The notes beneath the pieces are model-generated. The model did no database searches. It was not told the origin of the DNA and was given only the letters and a program-made list of their open reading frames with translations. A stretch of 64,000 nucleotides of DNA from Symsagittifera roscoffensis. Its lineage: Eukaryota; Xenacoelomorpha; Acoela; Convolutidae. Positions within the stretch are counted from its first letter, which is position 1, and every line of letters begins with the position of its first letter. Shown here piece by piece: positions 56,034-64,000 of this stretch. The stretch is from positions 50,353,220 to 50,417,219 of the forward strand of contig NC_087063.1 of NCBI RefSeq assembly GCF_963678635.1, read 5' to 3'. A program made the position numbers and the translations under genes.

Positions 56034-56780
56034 GTGTGTTATCTAAGTAAAAAAAAACTGATAACATTCTCGTTTTTTATTTATATTTCAAGAGCATTCA
56101 ATCCTAGCTCTCCGCAAACTTGGCCCACTGTCTGAAATTTTCAGGGGAAAAAGTTGACTTGACCCTTGATAGTTTCAATTCAACGGATATTTTTTTGATT
56201 GAATTAGTCGAGGTTTATTTATTCGCTGATATAAAAAACACTGATTACACCTTTACTGTAAGCGCTCACATGAAGGATGTAATGAAAGATGAGTCTCAAA
56301 AGGTTGACGTTCCAGCCCTTCAACAAAAATATCCATAATTGGAACCAAGAAAACCAGTTCTGTATACTTCTTCGGACATGAAAATGGCAATAGGTCAGGA
56401 ATTTTATCACCACATATGCCCACTCGATTTTATTCATGATTATGACTGTTCGTCTGCCGGTAGGATGGGTTTTGGTTTGCCCATTTCCCTCATCTTCTCG
56501 GCTGTTATCAAATTGTTTTAAGTGTAATGTCGAAGAATGCCAAGTTATAGCGTGATTTGAGTTAGAAAGTTATGGTACACACAAGCAAGCTGAGCCTCTT
56601 TCTGTAGCCAATCAGCAAGCGCATAACCTTTTTGAATCAACAACACACCATGATAGTGAAAGGTACAGGGTAGAAACCCTACAGGGTAGAAATCCTATGA
56701 AAACAGTTCATTACCCAACAATTACTACTAGCATAGTTTAAGACGCTTGAAAAACGGCTTGAGAAAGATAGTGGTTAAAG
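56034..56780 (+). pseudogene. BEL/Pao protease region, left copy, broken
   Basis: Blocks LAHCLKFSGEKVDLTLDSF, KNTDYTFTVSAHMKD, VDVPALQQKYP and YHHICPLDFI (56110-56450) follow gag in order, as in BEL/Pao proteases of the A17 type. The Asp-Ser/Thr-Gly active-site triplet expected just before LAHCL is not readable in any frame here or in the right copy. Stops are frequent after 56520. Confidence 0.6.
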
Positions 56781-57592
56781 AAATAAAAACTCCGAGACAA
56801 TAAAAGAGGACCTCGATAAAGGTTATGTCATTCCAGTTAAACCGCACTATCCGCAGATCCGCTCCGCTCGTGAATGATTTTTATTTGTCTTCGGCCAAAC
56901 TAACCAGGTAAGGTCAGTCGGGTTTTAAATGGCGCGTCAAAACTTCACGGCCTATTTTCACGGATAAACTTTCGCTCGTTGGGCCTGATTTACTAAAAAC
57001 ATGCTTCATGTGTTGTTTCGCTTCCCCCAACATCAATTTGCCGTCTCCGCGGACATCGAGGGCTTGTTTTCTAACGTTGGGGTATACCTTGAGATCAACC
57101 TTCTTTATTGCGCGAGGATTTCAAATTGATTGTGGAAGTTTTTCAGTACACCCGGCATATGTTCGTTTCTCGGGACTCTCCAGCGTTCAAAAATCTTGAG
57201 TTTCAGCAAACAGCTAGGGTTAACCTTGAAACTGTTCCTAAAGCATCTAAGGCAGTACAAACTATGTTCTACATAAATGATTACTTTGATTAATTCGAAA
57301 ACTGCGATGACGCAAAGAGATAAAGCAAGAAACTTGTGAACCTTCCTAAATTGAGGGATTCCGTCTAACCAAATCAAATTTTGTTTGTAATGTTCCTGCA
57401 ATTGAAGAAAACTTAAGCCCTTTAATTGATGTGGCTGCAAAAGTAAATAAAACTGCGATTGGTAGTGAAAATTTGACTTCTTCTTAGGCTGAAAGTGGAA
57501 CATTGGAAATGACTCTCTCATTGTAGTCGTGGAGTAAAACGAGGGTAGCACCAATGAAGGTTTTGTCCTTTCCAAAGCTGTCACTGCAAGTC
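56781..57592 (+). pseudogene. BEL/Pao reverse transcriptase, left copy, broken
   Basis: RT blocks in order: DLDKGYVIPVKP (56810-56845), MLHVLFRFPQHQFA then ADIEGLFSNVGVYL (57002-57100), the segment FQYTRHMFVSRDSPAFKNL (57140-57200), and the active-site box as FYINDYFD (57265-57290). The expected Y-M-D-D reads Y-I-N-D, so the first catalytic Asp is lost. Sequence similarity with the right copy ends at 57592 in the thumb/connection region. Confidence 0.75.
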
Positions 57593-57779
57593 ATTTTCAA
57601 TCAATATTGTACGGTCATTTTCAATCAATGTAACCCTCATTCTTTTTTTAGGACCTAGAGCACCACATTGATACATTGCCCTCACTTCATCGATGAATTA
57701 CCGACTTTTGTCGCAAATTGCGTTTGTGAAAGGAAGGAACTCTTCACTGTCGATCAATAGTTCTATGTAAACATCTTAT

Positions 57780-58388
57780 CATGTCAGACCTCCCTGTCGA
57801 ACGACATGGTTGCTGCCATCGGCTAGTCAGTAACTGTGGTGTGGATTATTTTGGTCGATGAAAAAAGATGGGCTTTTTGTTTACCTATATGATTTTATCG
57901 CCCGTCGTAGTACGCCAAGTGTTTCGTAGTCAGACAATGGTACCAATTTCGTTGGAGCTGAGAAAAAATTCCTGCTTTGAATAGAAAGTTCGAATAGACA
58001 GGCTTCCTTCTTGTTAGTGTGAAAGAAAATTAAATGGAAATTTAATCCTCCAGGAGCGCCTCATCAAGGTAGGTCTTGGGAAAGGTTAGGGTGCACTTGC
58101 AGACGTGCCTTCTACGCAGTCATTGGTCCAATAACGCCTGTTGGTCCCGATTCAACGGATTTGGATGCGTTAACGCCTAACCATTTTTTCCTAGGTGAGC
58201 ACTCGGTCAGTTTTCGACGCTCACACTCGATGATAGCTTCCACCATCGAAAACACTAAGAGAGGAGTACAAGCTTACGCGGCTGAAGCAGTATGTTTCTT
58301 CCTTGAACAAGCGCTCGAAGACATCGAACAGCAATTACGAACTGAGATCTTGTCGATCCCCATCAGCCCTCGTAAACTACCCCTTTAG
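57780..58388 (+). pseudogene. BEL/Pao integrase fragment, left copy
   Basis: Blocks CGVDYFGR (first Asp, near 57840), SDNGTNFVGAEKKF (second Asp, near 57940) and GRSWERLGC (third Glu, near 58075) are visible in different frames. An open stretch 58161-58388 follows (LDALTPNHFFLGEHSVSF, the usual C-terminal landmark). The zinc finger and RNase H are missing upstream because of a deletion near 57600. No equivalent is present in the right copy within the window. Confidence 0.7.
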
Positions 58389-58408
58389 GTAGACTAACTG
58401 CCTTGCAC

Positions 58409-58608
58409 NNNNNNNNNNNNNNNNNNNNNNNNNNNNNNNNNNNNNNNNNNNNNNNNNNNNNNNNNNNNNNNNNNNNNNNNNNNNNNNNNNNNNNNNNNNN
58501 NNNNNNNNNNNNNNNNNNNNNNNNNNNNNNNNNNNNNNNNNNNNNNNNNNNNNNNNNNNNNNNNNNNNNNNNNNNNNNNNNNNNNNNNNNNNNNNNNNNN
58601 NNNNNNNN
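58409..58608. other. Assembly gap, exactly 200 N
   Basis: Same length as the first gap, so a placeholder. It sits between two copies of one element in opposite orientation, a classical place for an assembly break. Confidence 0.95.
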
Positions 58609-58860
58609 ACCTACAGTGACAGCTTGCAGTGACAGCTTTGGAAAGGACAAAACCTTCAATGGTGCTACCATCGTTTTACCAAAAACGAACGCAGGTTCAT
58701 TTTTTTTTTCATTAATTCGATATCGAAGGAAACCAACCGCACTAAATACAACTTGCGAGTAATCCTGAAACATAGGCAGCTCATATTGATCAAATGGGTA
58801 ACTGAAGTAGCACCGAGGGTTAATCCTGTTTTTCCTGGAACAAACAGGCTCGAATGCCAC
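58609..58860 (-). pseudogene. BEL/Pao RNase H N-terminal part, right copy
   Basis: Minus-strand frame with YELPMFQDYSQVVFSAVGFL (Asp of the first catalytic site retained), NEPAFVFGKTMVAP and SFPKLSLQAV, the normal start of the BEL RNase H. It runs into the gap. A direct duplication of GCTGTCACTG occurs at its last bases. This part is absent from the left copy. Confidence 0.65.
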
Positions 58861-58969
58861 TCAATGAATTAGTTTCGCAGCATTTCTGTTGAAGGATTAT
58901 CCCATTGTTGCCTAATCATGCGCCAAATATGTTTAAGAAGCAGGCATGCGCTTACCGAGTAGAGAGTCA

Positions 58970-59760
58970 TAAAACCATTAGGGTCGCAGACTGATAAAAC
59001 AAAATTGAGAATAATTCTTTGCGTAACGGATAGGTGGAGTTCGCGTTTAACTCCACGACTACAATGAGAGAGTCATTTCCAAGATTCCACTTTCAACCTA
59101 AGGAGAAGTCAAATTTTCACTACCACTCGCAGTTTTATTTACTTTTGCAGCCACATCAATTAAAGGGCTTAAGTTTCCTTCAATTGCAGGAACATTACAA
59201 ACAAATTTGATGTGGTTAGACGGAATCCCTCAATTTAGGAAGATTCACAAGTTTCTTGCTTATTCTCTTTGCGTCATCGCAGTTTCCGAATTAATCAAAG
59301 TAATCTTTTATGTAGAACATAATTTGTACTGCCTTAGATGCTTTAGGAAATGTTTCAAGGTCAACCCTAGCTGTTCGCTGAAACGCGAGATTTTTGAAAG
59401 CTGGAGAGTCCCGTGAACCGAACATATGCCGGGAGTACTGAAAAACTTCTGCAACCAATCTGACATCCTCGCGCAAAAAAGAAGATTGATCACAAGGTAT
59501 AACCCAACGTTAGAAAACAGGCCCTCGATGTCCAATGAGTCGGCAAATTGATGTTGGGGGAAGCGAAATAACACATGAAGCATGTTTTTAGTAAATCAGG
59601 CCCAACGAGCAAAATTTTATCCGTGAAAAATTGGCCGTGAAGTTTTGACGCGCCATTTAAAACCCGACCAACCTTACCTGGTTTAGTTGGCCGAAGACAG
59701 ATAAAAATCATTCACGAGCGGAGCGCATCTGCAGATAGTGCGGTTTAACTGGAATGACAT
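58970..59760 (-). pseudogene. BEL/Pao reverse transcriptase, right copy, broken
   Basis: Blocks RPTKPGKVGRVLNGASKLHG (59640-59700), MLHVLFRFPQHQFA and DIEGLFSNVGLYL (59500-59583), FQYSRHMFGSRDSPAFKNL (59380-59440) and the active-site box FYIKDYFD (near 59300). The first catalytic Asp is replaced by Lys, a different lesion from the left copy. RT thumb/connection fragments continue to the RNase H part. Confidence 0.75.
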
Positions 59761-59979
59761 AACCTTTACCGAGGTACACTTTTATTGTCTCGGAGTTTTT
59801 ATTTTTTTAACCACTATCTTTTTCAAGCCGTTTTTCAAGCGTCTTGAACTATGATAGCACTGAGTAGTAATTGTTGGGTAATGAACTGTTTTCATAGGAT
59901 TTCTACCCTGTAGGGTTCCTACCCTGTACCTTTCACTATCATGGTGTGTTGCTGATTGGCTGCAGAAAGAGGCTCAGCT

Positions 59980-60330
59980 TGCTTGTGTGTACCATAACTT
60001 TCTAACTCAAATCACGCTATAACTTGGCGTTCTTCGACATTACACTTAAAACAATTCGAACACAGCCGAGAAGATGAGGGAAATGGGCAGCCCAAAACCC
60101 ATCCTACTGGCAGAAGAACAGTCATAATCATGAATATAATCGAGCGGGCATATGTGGTGGAGAAAACCTCGACTAATTCAATCAAAAAATTATCAGTTGA
60201 TTTGAAACTATCAAGGGTCAAGTCAACTTTTTCCCCTGAAAATTTCAGACAGTGGGCCAAGTTTGCGGAAAGCTATTATTGAATGCTCGCGAAATATAAA
60301 TAAAAAACGAGAATGTTATCAGTTTTTTTT
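59980..60330 (-). pseudogene. BEL/Pao protease region, right copy, broken
   Basis: Minus-strand 60260-60012 has LAHCLKFSGEKVDLTLDSF and then, after an internal deletion, GWVLGCPFPSSSRLCSNCFK and CNVEERQVIA. The active-site triplet is not readable. Compared with the left copy about 150 bases between FSTT and the IFMIM block are missing. Confidence 0.6.
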
Positions 60331-60345
60331 ACTTAGATTACACAC

Positions 60346-62330
60346 TTAACTCAATAGCCAGGAGAAGACAATCCTGCACGTAGTCGAAACAAAACGACGT
60401 TGATTTTTTCGTCGGAGCTTTTCGGTAGAAGACTTATTTTCTTCCTTTCGAGGAGGGAAGATGCGGTCTGCACCATGCAAAAGAATCCTGGGCGTACCTT
60501 CGCTCTCAGGTTCAGTGCATTTTCTAGTTTGTGGGCATTTACGGAACATGTGTTCCGCTTGAAGAGAGGAGAAAGAGAGTTTTTTCTCCGCTGAAAATTT
60601 TGCCTTTGAGTAAAGTTCTTTTCCTAAAAGAATTCGCATCCCCATAACGGGCAGATAGAATATTCAGCCTTGTTCGGCCTAGGACTGGAAGCAAAAAATG
60701 GGATGGTAGTTTCTGCCTTGTCGGGTTCTTCAGTTTTTGTTTTGCCAGGAATATGCTTGTGCGTTTCGGCCTTTTTTTTCAAGCAACCATTGAAATCAAA
60801 GTGATTAGAGCAACACCAGTTAAGCTTGACTGTGTCAGAAGACCGAGGCTCGTTGATGTTTTGAGATAATTTTCTATGAGGTATGATTTGGGATTGCGGT
60901 TCCTTCTTTAAGATGGTTCTCATATGACAACAATCAAAACACACAAGCGAGACTTGAAATAACACAAGCAAAATTGATAAGGCTTTTCGAATTGTGCTTC
61001 TTCACTGGTGGAACGGTGATAATTTTTTTCGAGGGGGGCGCTCAATACCGTTTGAAGTTGCCCAATTTATCGGTCAAGGGCCTTTAGTGCATCCCTGTAC
61101 GTTCGACCAGAATACGCGAAGCCCGCTATTCTCAACTTAGTCGAAATTATTGGTTGTGAATAAACAGCGCTGCTTAACTGACTTATCCGACGATTAACGA
61201 TTGCGATGGCATATTGACATAATTCGGGACAGGTTGATGTACGTACGATGCGGCGGGATTCAAAAAAACGGCTGATGAATGGACAAGCTAGGAATATCCG
61301 ACACAATCGATGATTGCTGGGGTACTTGCTCGTGTGGTGGAGTGAAAAAATGAACTGTTCCACCGTTTTTGCAAAGAAACGTAACAAACTTTGGAGGAGC
61401 AACTGGTGTTATCGCTTGGATTACTTCCGATGATTCATTCAAAGTTAGTGTGTTACAAACTACAGGGGTCGTTTTTACAGTTGAGGGGATGACCCACAGG
61501 AGGTTTTGCCGAAACAATTGCAAGTTGGTAAGTTTGAATACGAAGGTGATTGAACATTTTCAAAATCAGCAGACTCAGCATCAACCTACTAAATTACAAC
61601 TGAAAACCGGTGTGGTTGTATTACATTTTGATATAAGTTCGAGCCATAATCACCGATGTTTTGCTGAGCTTAAATGCTGGCAGGAGTTTTTGTAAGACTA
61701 TTTGGAATAAGTGGCAGGCCTCCAGCCCCATGTATTATTGTTGAACACAGACCACCTAATTGAGCAATACTCGCAGGGACGAAATCTACTGGGACGTTTT
61801 ACTGAACAGTATTTATTCCAGAAGTGTGAGCGGTCGGTTCGGTTACGGTCAGGACTGGTTTGAAATTCGGCGCATTTTCCACACAAGTTTGTTTGCGTTT
61901 ACCTGCTGTTTCCCTGTAAGAGCTTGCCAAGCAAGCAACAATTCAAAATAATCGGAGTCTTTTTTCAATCCAACTTCAGCTATGTTGGCTTTACCAAACT
62001 TGTTTTTATTCTCCTCGCGGATGCGTACTTCTTCCAAACTCTGCTTATTTTCGAGCTTGTTGTACTCCATATCTAGTAAGCGCGTTGTGGCTTCGTTTTG
62101 TCTCTCGACCCTTTTTGTTCCTAAATTAGTTAGCATCAATTCTTTTTTCCCTTGAATAGACGTCATAGCTTTAGGCTTTATTTTAACCTGATACCCTATA
62201 TTGATATGATCTTTAAGGTTTTCGAAAGCTTTTGATGAAGCCACTTTCCCCGAACGCGATGAAATGGACCTTTCTTGTTCTTCAGATCCTAAAAAAATTC
62301 TAGCAAAGTTTCTAGCCTACAAAGTTTCTG
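60346..62330 (-). pseudogene. BEL/Pao gag, right copy, broken
   Basis: Better kept than the left copy. 62244-61849 is 131 codons (KKELMLTNLGTKRVERQNEA; FELLLAWQALTGKQQVNANK). 61523-61260 and 61402-61067 carry the middle (LRIAGFAYSGRTYRDALKAL). 60971-60624 has CCSNHFDFNGCL and TIPFFASSPRPNKAEYSICP. 60645-60346 has HMFRKCPQTRKCTEPES and LLHGADRIFPPRKE, the knuckle and linker before the protease. Frame changes separate each block. Confidence 0.75.
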
Positions 62331-63862
62331 GCTTTGAATTACTTCATCATGTCGTTTTGTCACCAGGTCAAGCCCCACTTCATCACAAATTTTGTCTCTA
62401 AGCCTCCTCTGCCATATGACTTATCTCATCATTTTTCCAGAAAAATTTTCGCGTTCCTGACACAGTTCTCTATAAAAATTTTGCGTTTTTGGCTCTGTTT
62501 GGCTTCAAGATTGTTTTTATGAAACTGAGGAGCTTAATTTCCAATTTACGCCTAGAAGCTTTTGTACTTTCCGGCCTAATCCCCGATTCATTGGGACAAA
62601 CTGTTAAACGATGTGCTTTGTGACAAACTGACAAATAATGTTTTCTTAAAAATCGAGAAAGGGACGAACCAAACCTGAATTCAATAGAAGAAAATGAAGC
62701 GTCATTAAAGCACTGTAACATAAATGCAACACCATATACAACAACTACAAGACCAAGCTTATGAGCTATACACCAATATACTTCGGCTACGTGCTCCTGC
62801 AATCCAACTAAGAAGAGTGTGTAAAGAGCTCAATTTGCATCTTATTCAGCCTATTTTTTCTCTTAGACTTAGCAACAAGTGTTTTGACGCCGTATCTGCG
62901 AATGATCCAGAAATTTTTGATCTGTAATACTTTTAAATAGTGCACTGCAAGTGCTGTATTTCCAACCGCTGATCTCTAGCGATACGCTTTAATGTCAAAG
63001 GATCTCCCGAATTCCTGAGAGCGCCAACTGAGTCGTCAACTGAGTCGCGGCACCAATTTGTGCTGAAGAAGCTGAAGCTGTTGTCCAAATCTTAAATCGA
63101 GTTCACACTTTGGCTACGATAGTTAGAGTATGAAAAGTGTGGACATTAAGTCGTGAAACTCGCGTCGTGGGTCGTGAAAGCCTGAACGTACCAAAATTCC
63201 ATCGCAAAATTTCAGACATAAAGTCTCATAGGTCGGGAAAGTCGCTTTTTTGTCGCGAAAGTCTCGAAAATCTAAAATTTGGTCGCGAAACACTCGGTCG
63301 CAAATATAACTGCCCAAAATCCGCCCAGATTTTCAAAATCGCGCTAATATTTGAAGCAATTTTCGCAACTATCCAGATTTCGCAACAGACTTTAGCCTGC
63401 AATATCGTTCGTGAAAATCTGGACAACACCAATGTTGTTCGAGCTGGCTGCGGCGTTGCATGTAAAGTTGCGCCGGTCATTCTTTTCCCCTGGTCTCATC
63501 ATTTCATGGGCCGATCCGTTCCTTGAGTCACACTGTTCTCTTGGTCACGCTGGTCGCGCCATCTCTGTTTTGATCGCGAAAGTCGGTACGGATTTTTTTC
63601 GGTTCTACAAATCTGGAAATTGAAAATCATTGTCGCACTGCGGTCCTGCCGCTTTAGGTTGGGTCGCGCTGCTCGCTCTCCGTGTCCACCTTGATCTGTG
63701 ATTGCAGAAGTTGAAATGGATCTATTCGGTCGCAAAAGTCTGGAAAACGTAACATTTGGTTGTGCTGGTCGTGTTGCTGGCTGTTTGGTTGTGCCAATCG
63801 CGCCGTCTTCTTCTTGAACGCGAAAAACGCGACGAGTTTGCCCGGTCGAAAAGATCGGAAAG

Positions 63863-64000
63863 CTTAAGAAAAGACTTAAGCGGCGCGACTTAAGAAAAGA
63901 GTAAAGCGACGCGACTTAAGAAAAGACTGACGACGCGACTTAAGAAAATACTTAAGCGGCGCGACTTAAGAAAAGACTTATGCGGCGCGACCTAAAAAAA
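63863..64000. repeat. Satellite at the outer end of the right BEL copy (inverse orientation)
   Basis: Reverse complement of the same 26-bp family. Its variants occur in nearly the same order as the last 140 bases of array 2 (52114-52253), so the inverted duplication includes the satellite junction. It continues beyond the window. Confidence 0.85.

Larger units (their letters stand above)
52254..58408 (+). mobile_element. BEL/Pao-like element, left copy (gag to integrase), decayed
   Basis: Plus-strand order is a 5' region, gag with zinc-knuckle-type segment, protease region, RT and integrase, cut by the gap. RNase H is missing (break near 57592). It is the inverted counterpart of 58609-63862. 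No LTR pair is visible. Coding parts are broken by many stops. Confidence 0.8.
58609..63862 (-). mobile_element. BEL/Pao-like element, right copy (gag to RNase H), inverted and decayed
   Basis: Reverse complement of 52254-57592 with many substitutions and indels, extending a further 250 bases into RNase H before the gap. The outer end is flanked by satellite in inverse orientation. All coding parts are broken. Confidence 0.8.

Overview
This window looks like repeat-rich nuclear DNA of an invertebrate animal. It is AT-rich and has no bacterial gene packing, no operons, no rRNA or tRNA genes and no intact long host gene. Nearly everything recognisable is decayed LTR-retrotransposon sequence (Ty3/gypsy-like and BEL/Pao-like), satellite DNA, fold-back repeats and segmental duplications. 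I cannot name the species from the sequence. Two runs of exactly 200 N (25509-25708 and 58409-58608) are scaffold joins, so the window is three contigs, and order and orientation across the joins are not proven.

Layout. 1-1530: short decayed coding-like frames with no recognised family. 1553-1897: a diverged fragment of a repeat module (M) found twice near 46-49 kb. 1898-2998: no gene; a possible solo LTR. 2999-9532: minus-strand, truncated copy 1 of an envelope-bearing gypsy-like element (element E). 7039-20195: a 6.57-kb segment present twice in tandem, each unit carrying E remnants (env N-terminus, ORF Y, small membrane ORFs), a non-coding block and an integrase fragment of a second gypsy family (G1). 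21.2-25.5 kb: an inverted third copy of the G1 part, interrupted by fold-back repeats. 25709-33196: two nested minus-strand copies of a third gypsy family (G2) with one well-bounded LTR. 33197 to about 44920: the most complete copy of E. 45613-52253: two successive units of module M plus a 26-bp CTTAAG/GCGC-rich satellite. 52254-64000: two BEL/Pao copies facing each other across an N gap, flanked at both outer ends by the same satellite.

The part most worth attention is element E. Read on the minus strand it carries a small basic ORF and a 344-aa ORF (both only tentatively part of it), a pol fragment (RT thumb, RNase H, integrase), one or two short membrane-spanning ORFs, a proline/serine-rich ORF Y whose end overlaps the start of env, an env-like glycoprotein of about 800 codons, and then a further ORF X of about 600 codons after env. 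X, Y and the short membrane ORF are present at matching positions in diverged copies. Every copy is broken by stops and frameshifts, so this is an endogenous, presumably inactive element. A second notable signal is a hairpin in module M whose stem is preserved by two compensatory base-pair changes between distant copies.

Elements are named E, G1, G2, B (BEL/Pao) and M here for convenience only. Family assignments rest on motifs read by eye; no database search was possible.
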